A stretch of 64,000 nt of DNA, from the NCBI GenBank assembly GCA_963825595.1, contig CAWGUE010000008.1, positions 186,001 through 250,000 of the forward strand, read 5' to 3'. Source of the DNA: JARFQH01 sp963825595. GTDB taxonomy: Bacteria; Desulfobacterota; Desulfobacteria; Desulfobacterales; SG8-13. Below, piece by piece: positions 9,018-18,620 of this stretch. The notes under the pieces were generated by a model. The model saw only the letters and a program-made list of their open reading frames with translations. It was not told the origin of the DNA and made no database searches. A program made the position numbers and the translations under genes. Each line of letters starts with the position of its first letter. The first letter of the stretch is position 1.

Positions 9018-10010
9018 ATGACGACTCAGCAGCTGATCGACCGCTATAACCGCCATCTGAATTACCTGCGGATATCCATCACCGATCGATGCAATTTGCG
9101 ATGTACCTACTGCGTCCCGGCAGACCGACTGCGTCGTTTGTCGCATACGGACATCCTGCGGTATGAAGAGATCCTGCGTCTGGTCAAAGTTGGCGTGGGC
9201 CTCGGCATCACCAAGGTCAGGGTTACCGGCGGTGAACCCCTGGTGCGAAAGGGGGTCGGTGACTTCCTGGCAAATTTATCTCAAATACATGGGATTTCAG
9301 AGGTTACCCTGACAACCAACGGTGTTTTGCTCAAGGACAACATCCGCCGCATCGAGAATGCCGGCATACGGCGGCTCAATATCAGCCTCGATACGCTTCA
9401 AAAGGCGAAGTTCAGGAAGATTACCGGTGACGACCTTTTCGACCAGGTCTGGGGGGGCATAACGGCAGCCAGGCAATCGGGAATCGACCCCATCAAAATC
9501 AACGTCGTTGCCCTGCGGGGCGTCAACGAAGACGAGTTTATCGACTTTGCCAACCTTACCCGCGACAACCCATTTCACGTCAGGTTCATTGAGTACATGC
9601 CGATCGGTAAGGCCCGCATGAGATTCGGTCCGCCGTTGCTGGTTACCGAAATAAAGGAACGACTGCGTCCTCTGGGTATGTTGGTTCCGATCGAAAAAGA
9701 CCCTGACGATGGTCCGGCCGAACGATTCCAAATTGCTAATGCCACCGGGGAAATCGGCTTCATCAGTGCCCTGAGCCACCACTTCTGCAGCAGTTGCAAC
9801 CGCCTGAGACTTACCGCCAGCGGTCAACTGCGTCCCTGCCTGCTGTCGGACCGCCAGCTTGACCTCAAAGGACCACTGCGGAACGGGGCGTCCGATGAAA
9901 AGTTGGCTGAAATCTTCTGCCGGGCAGTTGCGAACAAGCCTTCGGACCATAGCCTCACAGCCAATGAACCCTCCGGCGTCACCTGCCAGATGTCATCCAT
10001 CGGCGGTTGA
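9018..10010 (+). CDS. moaA: GTP 3',8-cyclase
   Basis: 330 residues. A radical-SAM enzyme that starts molybdopterin synthesis by rearranging GTP to 3',8-cyclo-7,8-dihydro-GTP. The SAM-cluster motif CNLRCTYC is at about residues 25-32, GGEPLVRKG follows at about 76, and the second cluster is formed by CSSCNRL...CLLS near residues 258-275. The chain ends in GG (SSIGG), needed for activity in MoaA. It is apparently a single-gene unit with its own promoter. Molybdenum cofactor would serve formate dehydrogenases and related oxidoreductases, fitting an anaerobe that also has SelA. Confidence 0.95.
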   Translation: MTTQQLIDRYNRHLNYLRISITDRCNLRCTYCVPADRLRRLSHTDILRYEEILRLVKVGVGLGITKVRVTGGEPLVRKGVGDFLANLSQIHGISEVTLTTNGVLLKDNIRRIENAGIRRLNISLDTLQKAKFRKITGDDLFDQVWGGITAARQSGIDPIKINVVALRGVNEDEFIDFANLTRDNPFHVRFIEYMPIGKARMRFGPPLLVTEIKERLRPLGMLVPIEKDPDDGPAERFQIANATGEIGFISALSHHFCSSCNRLRLTASGQLRPCLLSDRQLDLKGPLRNGASDEKLAEIFCRAVANKPSDHSLTANEPSGVTCQMSSIGG

Positions 10011-10208
10011 TCTCGTAATGCGCCTATTGATGATACCGCAACAATGTTGGATTTGCAGACATATCATTTTAACCTTGATAACCTGCCGACTTTCTTCTAA
10101 TCTCGACAAACTAAAGCAGAAGCGCACCATTGACAATTCTCGACAGTGGCGGCCCATGCATAAACAGGCTGTATAAAAATGCCGAACAGAACCCAGGGAG
10201 GTTAATTC

Positions 10209-11033
10209 ATGCCGATCATCATAAAATACGGCAAGGGATTGTTTTCTGCAGGTCTTATTCTGTTGATGCTAACGTCCGGTTGCACCCAACCCGGCAAGCC
10301 GGCACCGGCTTCGAAACGCGCCGATGACGCCACACTCAGGGTCGGCGTGACCACCAGTTCTCCCCCCTTTGTTTTCAAACAGTCCGGAGACATCGTCGGA
10401 CTGGATGCCGAGCTGGCACGCGAATTCTCGCGTTTTATCGGTAAAAATCTGCGCTTTGTCGAACTGAAGTGGGCAGACCAGATTCCGGCCCTGCTGGACA
10501 AACGCACCGACATCATCATGTCCGGAATGTCTATTACCAGGATGCGCGAAATGCGAATCGCATTCAGCTCTTCCTACTACCGGACCGGACAGATGGCCAT
10601 GGTTCGCAAGGAAAACAAAAACCGTTTCCCCACCGGTTATTACGGGATTCTCGGTCAATCGCCGTCCATGCGCTTCGGTGTCGTCAAGGGGACCACCGGA
10701 GAGATGTTCGTTCGTAAATATTTTACATCCGCGAGAAAAATAACCGCGTACCAAACAGGGGAAGAAGCCATGCGGGCGCTTCTGACTCCGTTTTTAGTCA
10801 ACCGGATCGATGCCTTCATCCATGACGGGCCGATCCTGCTCATGCTTCTGGCTAATGCGCAATCGGCGGAGTTGGCCGTTGTCCCCTCCCTTCTGACAGA
10901 GGAAGATCTCGCCTGGGGTATTCGCAAGACTGACCCCGCGCTGCTCGACGCCGCCAATCGGTTCATAGAAAATCTGCGCGCAAGCGGTAAGCTGGAAGAA
11001 ATGACCCGGCGGTGGATTCCTCACACAGAATAA
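10209..11033 (+). CDS. Amino-acid-type solute-binding lipoprotein (SBP_bac_3)
   Basis: 274 residues. The N-terminus is a lipoprotein signal ending LMLTSGC (Cys near residue 25), so it should be anchored in the envelope. The mature part is a family 3 bilobed binding protein: LRVGVTTSSPPFVF, GLDAELAREFSRFIG, DIIMSGMSITRMREMRIAFSS and TTGEMFVRKYF. These usually bind polar amino acids for ABC importers, but no permease or ATPase is adjacent. AGGGAGG precedes the ATG. The MscS channel starts only 18 bases downstream, so the pair is likely one operon. The ligand is unknown. Confidence 0.88.
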   Translation: MPIIIKYGKGLFSAGLILLMLTSGCTQPGKPAPASKRADDATLRVGVTTSSPPFVFKQSGDIVGLDAELAREFSRFIGKNLRFVELKWADQIPALLDKRTDIIMSGMSITRMREMRIAFSSSYYRTGQMAMVRKENKNRFPTGYYGILGQSPSMRFGVVKGTTGEMFVRKYFTSARKITAYQTGEEAMRALLTPFLVNRIDAFIHDGPILLMLLANAQSAELAVVPSLLTEEDLAWGIRKTDPALLDAANRFIENLRASGKLEEMTRRWIPHTE

Positions 11034-11051
11034 TACCTCGAGGAGAAAATA

Positions 11052-13628
11052 ATGACAGCCAAGCGGAACAGCACCCCAAGGTTTCTCATCATTGCCGCAT
11101 TCATTTCCTTTGCGTCGGTCACAACGATCTCGCCGTTGGGATTCGAACCGACCGCAGCCGACGCATCGCCACAGGCGGTTTTAGCGGCCCAGAAATCGAA
11201 AGGCGCGAAAGCATCAACGGATAGCGTTCAACTGCCCGAACATATCGATGCCCAAAATATAGACAAATACATGGCCGCCCTTAGCGACGAGCAGGTCCGG
11301 CGCCTTTTGATCGAAGCCCTGAAAAAGCAGGCCGAAGAAGAGGCCGCGGCGGCAAAGCCGGTAGAGGACACCGACCGTTTGGTCGGGTTCATCAAAAGCT
11401 CAAAAGAGTTGATGGAGAAGTTGAAAGAGCGCATCGCTTTTCTCCAATCCGGGGCCACGGCGGCTCCGGCAAAAATACCGCCGATTTTCACTTATTTAGG
11501 TACTGGCACTGGCAAGGAGGAAAGCCATCCGGCGCGAACCATCATAAGCGTTGTGGCCCTCTTCGCGGCCGCCTTCGGTGTCGTGCTGCTGTTCCGTTTT
11601 CTGACAACCGGCACCCGCAGACGTCTCGAGAACACCCCCGGCGTTAAAATGACGACAAGGATCGGGGCTTCGGCCGGGCTGGCGCTACTGCGTATTGCCG
11701 GCATGGTCCTGCTCGCAGGTACAACCCTGACGTTTTTTTATATTTTTCTGAACCGCACCGAGCCCCAACGCGTGCTGGTGGCCACATACCTGGTGGCCAT
11801 CCTGAGCGTCTGGGCGGTAGCGGTGGTATCCAAATTGTTCCTGGCACCACACAAAGGACATCTGCGATTTTTACCGGTCAGCGACGAAACCGCTGTATAC
11901 ATTCATCGGTGGGTCGTTGCCATCGCCGCGGTCCTCAGCTTCGGCAGCTTGACCTGTGGGATCATCCGCCTGGCCGGTGCCCCCGAAGCGGACCACTTCA
12001 AATCATTGTTACTGGTCGGCATCGTTGCTGCCGGCATGCTGGTCTGGATGATCATCGGCCGGCGCAAACAGGCGGCCGCGCTTATTTCGGAAGGACTGCC
12101 GGAAAACAGCCTCCGCGCCAGTTTAGCGAGGCACTGGCATATTTTCGCGATCCTGGGCGTTATCCTGCTTCTGATTATAACAACGGTAAACAGCCTCATC
12201 GAGGATACGCCTCGGTATTTAGGGGTCAAAACATTGTTGTTGATCCCCCTGTATCTGTTGCTCGACTGGGGGCTGCGGCAAATCCTGGACGTCATCTTCG
12301 GCCTGACCCAACGACCGGACGATGTGAAAGAAGCCATTAATACCGCGGAACTCGGCGACAAAGCGGAGCGGGTTGAATTCGAAGACACCCTGGAATCTTC
12401 CGGTGAAGAAGATTTCGCCGACAACGTTCAAGTCAAACCTTTCGGATCAACACCCGGCGGAGAACCTGAAGTCGAGAAGGACCGGGACACGGTTTTAGCG
12501 GCTGAAGGTCCAAAAACCGCCGCGGAGGTCTCCGCAGAGAAAATGGATGAATCACCCCTGCGTGTCAATCTCCAGCGCATGCAGCGCGTGATTCGAACCG
12601 GGCTGCGTGCCGCACTGGCGGCCTGGATGGCCTTCTGGCTCCTGAGAATTTGGGGTCTCAACCTGCCCATCGGGGAACAGGTCTCTGAAGCGGCATTTAA
12701 CATTCTGGTGGTCGTGATTATCGGCTACGTTGGCTGGGAAGTAATCAACGCCGCGATCCAGCGCCGGCTCAAACAGGAAATGCCGGAGGACGATGAAGAA
12801 CGTGAAGAAGGCGGTGCCGGCGGATCCCGCATCGGCACCCTGCTGCTGATTCTGCGCAAATTTCTTCTCGTCGTGATCTTGATCATGGTGACGCTGATCA
12901 CCCTGTCCTCCATCGGCGTCGACATTGCCCCTCTGATTGCCGGCGCTGGTGTGGTCGGCCTGGCCATCGGTTTCGGCGCCCAGACCCTGGTCAAGGACAT
13001 CATCTCCGGGGTCTTTTTTCTGATCGACGACGCCATCCGGGTCGGAGACTACGTCGATACCGGCAAACAGAAAGGCATGGTGGAGCATATCTCCCTGCGG
13101 GCCCTGCGGCTGCGTCATCCGCGTGGGATGGTCTACACGATACCCTTCAGTGACATCGGTTCGGTCACGAACTTCAGCCGCGACTACATTATCACAAAGC
13201 TCGACTTCCGGGTCCCCTTCGATACGGATGTCGAGACGGTCCGCAAGCTCGTTAAAAAGAAAGTCAACCAGAAGATAATGGATAATCCCGAACTCGGGAA
13301 AAAATTGCTCGGCCCCATCAAGTCCCAGGGCGTCAGAGAGGTGGACGATTCGGCCCTGGTCGTGCGCGTCAAATACAAAACCGCGCCCGGCGAGCAGTTC
13401 GCGATTCGCAAGGAAGTCTACCGGCTGATGCAGGAGGCTTTTCAGGAGGCCGGCCTCAAGTTTGCGCACCGCAACGTCACGGTCTCCCTGCCACCCGAGG
13501 TCCAAAAGTCCCTGTCCAATGCGGACCAGGAAACCAGAGAGAAGGTGCTGCAGGCCACCGCCGCCGCTGCCGGTGCCGCCATTCAGGCCGAAGAGGAACA
13601 ACAAGCGGCCCAAACGAAAAAATCCTGA
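11052..13628 (+). CDS. Large mechanosensitive channel, MscS family
   Basis: 858 residues, much longer than E. coli MscS (286) and nearer the MscK/MscM class. An N-terminal export signal is followed by a short periplasmic region with a coiled-coil-like stretch (about 90-135). About eight or more membrane segments follow (roughly 160-430 and 510-640), interrupted by an acidic loop near 430-500. The pore helix and beta domain are clear: IAGAGVVGLAIGFGAQTLVKDIISG at about 620-650, then VGDYVDTG. The tail after 815 is Ala/Gln-rich. GAGGAG lies 6 bases before the ATG. Such channels release solutes on hypo-osmotic shock. Pairing with a binding lipoprotein is unusual. Confidence 0.9.
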   Translation: MTAKRNSTPRFLIIAAFISFASVTTISPLGFEPTAADASPQAVLAAQKSKGAKASTDSVQLPEHIDAQNIDKYMAALSDEQVRRLLIEALKKQAEEEAAAAKPVEDTDRLVGFIKSSKELMEKLKERIAFLQSGATAAPAKIPPIFTYLGTGTGKEESHPARTIISVVALFAAAFGVVLLFRFLTTGTRRRLENTPGVKMTTRIGASAGLALLRIAGMVLLAGTTLTFFYIFLNRTEPQRVLVATYLVAILSVWAVAVVSKLFLAPHKGHLRFLPVSDETAVYIHRWVVAIAAVLSFGSLTCGIIRLAGAPEADHFKSLLLVGIVAAGMLVWMIIGRRKQAAALISEGLPENSLRASLARHWHIFAILGVILLLIITTVNSLIEDTPRYLGVKTLLLIPLYLLLDWGLRQILDVIFGLTQRPDDVKEAINTAELGDKAERVEFEDTLESSGEEDFADNVQVKPFGSTPGGEPEVEKDRDTVLAAEGPKTAAEVSAEKMDESPLRVNLQRMQRVIRTGLRAALAAWMAFWLLRIWGLNLPIGEQVSEAAFNILVVVIIGYVGWEVINAAIQRRLKQEMPEDDEEREEGGAGGSRIGTLLLILRKFLLVVILIMVTLITLSSIGVDIAPLIAGAGVVGLAIGFGAQTLVKDIISGVFFLIDDAIRVGDYVDTGKQKGMVEHISLRALRLRHPRGMVYTIPFSDIGSVTNFSRDYIITKLDFRVPFDTDVETVRKLVKKKVNQKIMDNPELGKKLLGPIKSQGVREVDDSALVVRVKYKTAPGEQFAIRKEVYRLMQEAFQEAGLKFAHRNVTVSLPPEVQKSLSNADQETREKVLQATAAAAGAAIQAEEEQQAAQTKKS

Positions 13629-13679
13629 ATGGTAAGATATCGGCGGGTTTAAGATCCATTTGTCAATAGTGAGGGCAGA

Positions 13680-14900
13680 TTGAAAAATTTCGACTTTGTA
13701 CTTATCGGTGGCGGGATTGTCGGGACAGCGACGGCCTGGCAACTGAAACAGCAGTATCCCGATGCAGCCGTTCTCTTGATCGAAAAGGAGTCATCTGTGG
13801 CCGGTCACCAGACCGGACACAATTCGGGCGTCATTCACGCCGGGGTCTATTACGCTCCGGGGAGTCTCAAGGCCGATTTCTGCAAGCGGGGCGCCGCCCT
13901 GACCCTGGCGCTCTGCCGCGAGCACAACCTGCCGTATGAGTTGTGCGGCAAGCTGCTGGTCGCCACCGATGGGACAGAATTTGAGCGCATGGCAGCATTG
14001 GAGGAAAGATGCCGCCAGAACGGAATTGAAACCCACCGGCTGTCGGAAACCGAGTTGCGAAAAAAAGAACCGAACATTGCCGGTATCGGGGCTCTGCTCG
14101 TCCCTGCCACCGGTATTACCGATTACAAAAAAATCACGGCCAAAATGCTCGATCTCTTCGTGGGGCTTGGCGGCACGGTCAAATGCGGCACCCGGGTCAT
14201 AGGAATAAAAGAGCTTAAGGATACTGTCCAAATTCGTGTGGATGGCGAAAATGGCAACGGTGCGGGTACCGTTGGCACGCATCACCTAATTGTCTGCGGC
14301 GGATTGATGGCCGACCGTCTGGCCCGCATGACCGGCATCGACATCGATTTTCAGATTGTCCCCTTCCGGGGAGAATATTATCGACTCGCTCCCAGGCATC
14401 GGCGCATCGTCAACCACCTGATCTACCCCATACCCGACCCGGACCTGCCGTTTCTGGGCGTGCACCTGACCCGCATGATCGACGGCACGGTGACAGTGGG
14501 ACCCAATGCGGTCCTCGGTTGGAAACGGGAAGGGTATGGACATATCAATCTGGATTTAAGCGACAGTGTGGAAATGCTGTCCTTTCCAGGATTTTGGAAG
14601 GTGCTCAGGCAGAATTACCGGTCGGGGTTGGGCGAAATCAGGGATTCCCTCTTTAAACCGGGTTATTTGAAAAGGGTGCGCAAGTACTGCCCGCGTCTCA
14701 ATACCGGGGATCTGCGCCCCTATCCGGCCGGAATCCGCGCCCAGGCCGTCAAAAAAAACGGCAGCCTTGTGCATGACTTTCTCTTTGCTGAAAGCGAGCG
14801 CTCGCTGCATGTCTGCAACGCTCCGTCCCCCGCAGCGACATCGGCGATTCCAATCGGCGAATTTTTGGTGGAGAAAGCAAAGCAAAAGTTCAAACTCTGA
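13680..14900 (+). CDS. lhgO: L-2-hydroxyglutarate oxidase / dehydrogenase
   Basis: 406 residues, FAD-dependent. The Rossmann motif VLIGGGIVGTATAW is at residues 6-19, followed by the family-specific GHNSGVIHAGVYY and a GVHLTRMIDGTVTVGPNAV segment near 260. It oxidises L-2-hydroxyglutarate to 2-oxoglutarate and feeds electrons to the membrane. The start is a TTG at 13680 with GAGGG upstream; no ATG is available nearby. It lies 51 bases after the MscS gene and could be co-transcribed. It should be peripheral to the inner membrane; no membrane helix is visible. Confidence 0.9.
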   Translation: MKNFDFVLIGGGIVGTATAWQLKQQYPDAAVLLIEKESSVAGHQTGHNSGVIHAGVYYAPGSLKADFCKRGAALTLALCREHNLPYELCGKLLVATDGTEFERMAALEERCRQNGIETHRLSETELRKKEPNIAGIGALLVPATGITDYKKITAKMLDLFVGLGGTVKCGTRVIGIKELKDTVQIRVDGENGNGAGTVGTHHLIVCGGLMADRLARMTGIDIDFQIVPFRGEYYRLAPRHRRIVNHLIYPIPDPDLPFLGVHLTRMIDGTVTVGPNAVLGWKREGYGHINLDLSDSVEMLSFPGFWKVLRQNYRSGLGEIRDSLFKPGYLKRVRKYCPRLNTGDLRPYPAGIRAQAVKKNGSLVHDFLFAESERSLHVCNAPSPAATSAIPIGEFLVEKAKQKFKL

Positions 14901-14986
14901 GCGTCAGGCTTCAGACGATCAAAGATTAAAGGAAAACCGATCAAGGACGCTGACAAGAGGTCTCGCCCGAAATGCCGAAACCCGAA

Positions 14987-15035
14987 AAAAGCAAGGGCAC
15001 TTCACGCGACTGGCGCATAAGATGCCCTTGCTTTT
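14987..15035. terminator. Bidirectional rho-independent terminator
   Basis: A 13-base perfect stem (AAAAGCAAGGGCA paired with its complement) encloses a 23-base loop. The minus-strand transcript of the cold-shock gene ends in a run of six T; on the plus strand TTTTAAAT ends the lhgO transcript. Confidence 0.85.
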
Positions 15036-15050
15036 AAATAAGTTGTCAGG

Positions 15051-15251
15051 TCAAACGACGGTCACGTTGACTGCCGCAAGACCCTTCTGGCCTTGCTCGA
15101 CGTCAAAGGTCACCCGGTCGCCTTCGTTAAGGGTTTTGAAGCCGGCACCGCTGATCCCGCTGAAATGAACGAATACATCCGTCCCGTCTTCCTGTTCAAT
15201 GAAGCCGTAGCCCTTTTTCTCGTTAAACCACTTCACCGTTCCATTGGCCAT
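15051..15251 (-). CDS. Cold-shock domain protein (CspA family)
   Basis: 66 residues. It carries the RNA-binding motifs KGYGFI and VFVHFSGI (RNP1- and RNP2-like) and begins MANGTVKWFNEKKG, the usual CspA start. A small OB-fold protein that melts RNA structure. A strong AGGAGGG ribosome site precedes the ATG. The leader is long (about 120 bases from the proposed promoter), as in cold-induced csp genes, and a strong terminator follows. Confidence 0.96.
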   Translation of the reverse strand: MANGTVKWFNEKKGYGFIEQEDGTDVFVHFSGISGAGFKTLNEGDRVTFDVEQGQKGLAAVNVTVV

Positions 15252-15380
15252 AGAGACACCCTCCTTTCCTTAAAATTTCTCATGGTCCCAAACTGCAGGT
15301 GCCACTTGGTCAAATGGATCTTCCCTTCAGTACGAAACCGGCCCGTTTCCCCTTGTTACGGACCCTTGATGATTACGAAT

Positions 15381-15410
15381 AATATACAATCGGTTAATTG
15401 ATAAAATCAA
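15381..15410 (-). promoter_or_regulatory. Candidate csp promoter with long leader
   Basis: On the minus strand: TTGATT, 18 bases, TATATT. Transcription would start near 15374, giving a 5' leader of about 120 bases before the cold-shock gene. Confidence 0.5.
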
Positions 15411-15458
15411 GCAATTTGTGTAACACTGGTTCAACTCTGTTTGAATCCGTTTAATCTA

Positions 15459-16157
15459 TTAGCGATCCAAACCGTTACGGCTTCCTCTATCTGAGTGTAT
15501 GATGTGCATCGCAACCAACCGGGCAATCAAGACGGTGAGGTAGATTTGCCCGATGATCGCTTCCAGAATTGAAAAAGAGTAGGCCGGGGCCGTCAAAGGC
15601 GAGATATCGCCATATCCAAGTGTCGTGAGAGTAACATAGCTGAAGTACAAATATATCAGGCGAGGATTATCGATCGAGCTTTGCAAGGCTTTGAACGAAC
15701 CAGGAGTGATGGTGTCAATCAGTGAATAGATACTGGCCCACATCAAACCCATGATCAGGTAGCCGATGAGGGCCGCATAAATGACGTTGTGGGTAACTCT
15801 TGTGCTATTGAGTATGAAGGCCAACAGCACGATAACCGCATAACCAAAAAAAAGGGTGGTAAAAACACTGCTTGTAATCTCAAGGGCAATACCGCCGGTG
15901 AGCTCTCTCAACCAAACGGTCATTAGCGATGGTATAGCGAGTGTAAACGCGATAATGGTGCTGCGTTTCTTCTGGCTGACGGCAAAAATACCGGCGAGTA
16001 GAATGATCGAAAAAAAGATATCGAGAAAAAATTTGAATTCTTTGGTTTTGTCAAGAACCGGGCCAATAGCGAGATACACGAGGATGGCTGCCAGGAGGGA
16101 TAAAAACCGCCCCTCCAGTGTGTTGCGAATGACTCGCGGTAACAATTTTACCGGCAT
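15459..16157 (-). CDS. Potassium-channel-like membrane protein (Ion_trans_2)
   Basis: 232 residues with about six hydrophobic segments (near 18-36, 43-60, 66-83, 98-116, 125-147 and 195-218). A K+ selectivity filter sits between the last two: TLTTLGYGDIS, GYGD at 181-184. There is no RCK/TrkA domain and no clear voltage-sensor arginine ladder. It should be an inner-membrane K+-selective channel. GGGGGTG precedes the ATG. It stands alone between the cold-shock gene and the PqiC-like gene; what gates it cannot be told. Confidence 0.85.
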   Translation of the reverse strand: MPVKLLPRVIRNTLEGRFLSLLAAILVYLAIGPVLDKTKEFKFFLDIFFSIILLAGIFAVSQKKRSTIIAFTLAIPSLMTVWLRELTGGIALEITSSVFTTLFFGYAVIVLLAFILNSTRVTHNVIYAALIGYLIMGLMWASIYSLIDTITPGSFKALQSSIDNPRLIYLYFSYVTLTTLGYGDISPLTAPAYSFSILEAIIGQIYLTVLIARLVAMHIIHSDRGSRNGLDR

Positions 16158-16326
16158 AAATCACCCCCTTTAAATCAGCTCCCTTCCGTCTCCCCAAGGC
16201 CCAGCGAACTGCAAGTTGTTCGTATCTTTCAGCTACCTGCGCGCAGCGTCGCAAAGACTCCGGATAAAGATCGACGGATATGTTTTCGTTATTGGATGTT
16301 AAATGCTTCCCGGTGCTGAAGCGCCG

Positions 16327-16960
16327 TCAATTCCCATGGTCCTTGCGATAGTTCTGTGCAACGGCGGTGGCCACCTCGCGGCTGAATTCGTTTAAACTGG
16401 AGCTCAAGGCCGCAACCAGGGCTTCGTAGTCCGACGATTGGACGGCCGTGGTGAAACGCTTTTTTTTGTTCACCAGCATCTTGCGGTCATTTCCGCGCAG
16501 GAGCGACCAGCGTACATCCAGAACGGCGCTGTCTCCGGGCCGGGCATCGAACTGAATTACATCGGCGGTGACGATATATTCGACAGCAGTCCCTTGGGGC
16601 CAGGGATAAATAAAAATATCATCGGTTTTGATCAGATAGGCCAAGTTTTCCCTGAATGTGCGGATGAAATTAACTTCCAGCGGTTCGGCCCATCGCTCAA
16701 ATTCGGAGAAGGTGATCTCGTTCCGGCTTGTTCTTGTGATGACCTGAAACCGATTGACGTATTCCGGCAGTGAAACGGGGCCGATGCCCAATATCACCCC
16801 GTCCTCATTTGGGCCCATGATGTCACTGGCACTGTCGTTCTGTAAGACACTGAGAAGATAATAGTTCGACCGGTGAGACGTACCGAAACACCCCCCTGCA
16901 AAAGCTGCAATCAGGATCGATACAAATAATGGCCTTAAACCTATACTGTCGGTTGATCAT
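16327..16960 (-). CDS. PqiC/YmbA-like transport-associated lipoprotein, frameshifted near its start
   Basis: The long open part begins at 16818 but lacks an export signal. In the same frame upstream lies a lipoprotein signal, LIAAFAGGC, followed by FGTSHRSNYYLLS, with no start codon before an in-frame TGA at 16957-16959. One frame over, an ATG at 16960 has GGAGG 8 bases upstream and reads MINRQYR. Removing one base around 16936-16956 joins them into a normal lipoprotein of about 210 residues. The mature part (YYLLSVL..., GIGPVSLPEYVNR, FSEFERWAEPLE, LDVRWSLL) fits the ABC-transport auxiliary PqiC/YmbA family, outer-membrane partners of MCE lipid transporters. No MCE gene is near. The span is 3n+1 bases. 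Confidence 0.75.
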
Positions 16961-17085
16961 TCAGATGTCCTCCGGATCCGACCGATAAACAAATACTTGC
17001 CGGTGTTGGGATAGTGCCCCTGGATGAATGGGTGGCGGAACTCTTCTGCGTCAAAATTATAATCGATGCGTCACGGATCGTCCGG

Positions 17086-18531
17086 TCAAGATTTATGGGT
17101 CACCGTGCGCGTCAGGTCGATTATCTCCATACGATTATTGCGTCTCGGGTGTTTTCGGGACGGTCCTTCGGTCAACACCACCAGGGAGCCCTCCAGCTCC
17201 TGGGTCTTGAACCAGTTCCGGATCCAAGCCCGCCAATCAGTTGGATGGTCGGTTTCGCAATGGGGAAAAACACCGTATGAAAAAACAAGGTCCTGACAGG
17301 TTTTGTGGGCACTGCTGACCGCCGTGATCCAAACCGGAAGCCGGAAGCGCGATATTCTTCTGGCCGTTGCACCACCGCGGGTGGGAACAACAACCGTCGC
17401 CGGTGTCACGCGCTGCAGGGTGATCTCGACACTGAGCGCGATAACGTCCTGAAGGCTGACGGATTCTTTCTCGCTGCAGGTCGTCAATTCATCGTGAAGA
17501 GGAGATGCCGCCCGGTGAGGCTCGATGGCCGCGGCAATAGCCGCCAGCATGGCCACAGCATCTACCGGGTATCGCCCCATGGCGGATTCTCCGGAAAGCA
17601 TGACACCGTCCGTTCCATCCAGAATCGCGTTGGCCACATCGGTCGCCTCCGCCCGGGTCGGTCTGCGGTTGGTCGTCATCGATTCCAGCATATGGGTGGC
17701 AGTGATAACTGGTTTTCCGATCCGGTTGGCTTTTCGCATGAGCTGTTTCTGAACAACTGCGATTTGCTCGATCGGTATTTCCACGCCCAGGTCGCCCCGT
17801 GCCACCATGATGCCGTCGGCTGCATTCAGAATGTCGTTGATGTTGTCCAGTGCCCGGGATCGCTCGATTTTGGCGATGATAAACGGGTCGTGACCGCTGT
17901 CTGCCGCGGCCTTGCGGACCGCTATGACATCAGCGGCGTTTTCCACGAAGGATTGACTGACAGCATCGACACCGTGTGCCAATGCAAAATCGAGACAGCG
18001 CCGGTCATGCTCGGTGAACGCACTGATACCGAGATCGATACCGGGCAGATTGAGACCTTTGCGTGAACGCAGCTGGCCCCCGACGAGAACTTCGCTTCGC
18101 ACCTCATTTCCGGCCACCGCCAGGACTTTTAGCTGAACAAGTCCGTCGTTCAGAAACAACCGGTCGCCGGGTTTTACGGCCAAAGGAAGGCCAGCAAAGG
18201 TGACCGATACGGCACCAGCGGTTCCATCGATCTCTTCCGTCGTCAACGTAAAAAAGTCACCAGCTTTCAATTCGACCGGTTCTTCAGCAAATTGTCCGAT
18301 GCGTATTTTAGGACCGGGAAGATCGGCCATAATCGCTACACGCCGTCCGGTGCTCTTCTCCGCCGAGCGGATTTTCTGAATGGTCGTTTTGTGTTCCGTG
18401 AAATCACCGTGGGAAAAATTAAGACGCGCAACGTCCATGCCGGATAGGATCAGGCGCTCCAGAGTGTCGATTGAATCTGATGCCGGTCCGATGGTACAGA
18501 TGATTTTGGTCTTGTTCTTTGGAAATGGCAC
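17086..18531 (-). CDS. pyk: Pyruvate kinase
   Basis: 481 residues, normal for a bacterial type II pyruvate kinase. It transfers phosphate from PEP to ADP. Family marks: KTKIICTIGPASDS at the start, MDVARLNFSHGDFTEH, the active-site block IMVARGDLGVEIPIEQIAVVQK near 245-266, and ITATHMLESM. The C-terminal regulatory domain (from about 355) is present, with VVVPTRGGATARRISRFR. It lies 89 bases downstream of gpmA on the same strand, so lower glycolysis genes are grouped here. Confidence 0.96.
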   Translation of the reverse strand: MPFPKNKTKIICTIGPASDSIDTLERLILSGMDVARLNFSHGDFTEHKTTIQKIRSAEKSTGRRVAIMADLPGPKIRIGQFAEEPVELKAGDFFTLTTEEIDGTAGAVSVTFAGLPLAVKPGDRLFLNDGLVQLKVLAVAGNEVRSEVLVGGQLRSRKGLNLPGIDLGISAFTEHDRRCLDFALAHGVDAVSQSFVENAADVIAVRKAAADSGHDPFIIAKIERSRALDNINDILNAADGIMVARGDLGVEIPIEQIAVVQKQLMRKANRIGKPVITATHMLESMTTNRRPTRAEATDVANAILDGTDGVMLSGESAMGRYPVDAVAMLAAIAAAIEPHRAASPLHDELTTCSEKESVSLQDVIALSVEITLQRVTPATVVVPTRGGATARRISRFRLPVWITAVSSAHKTCQDLVFSYGVFPHCETDHPTDWRAWIRNWFKTQELEGSLVVLTEGPSRKHPRRNNRMEIIDLTRTVTHKS

Positions 18532-18620
18532 AGGGTCTCCTTCTTTTCCGTTTTCCCGATAATAACTGTCAAACTTTGGAAATCTCCCCAGAAAAGTTGG
18601 GGGTGGATGAGCGATGATTG

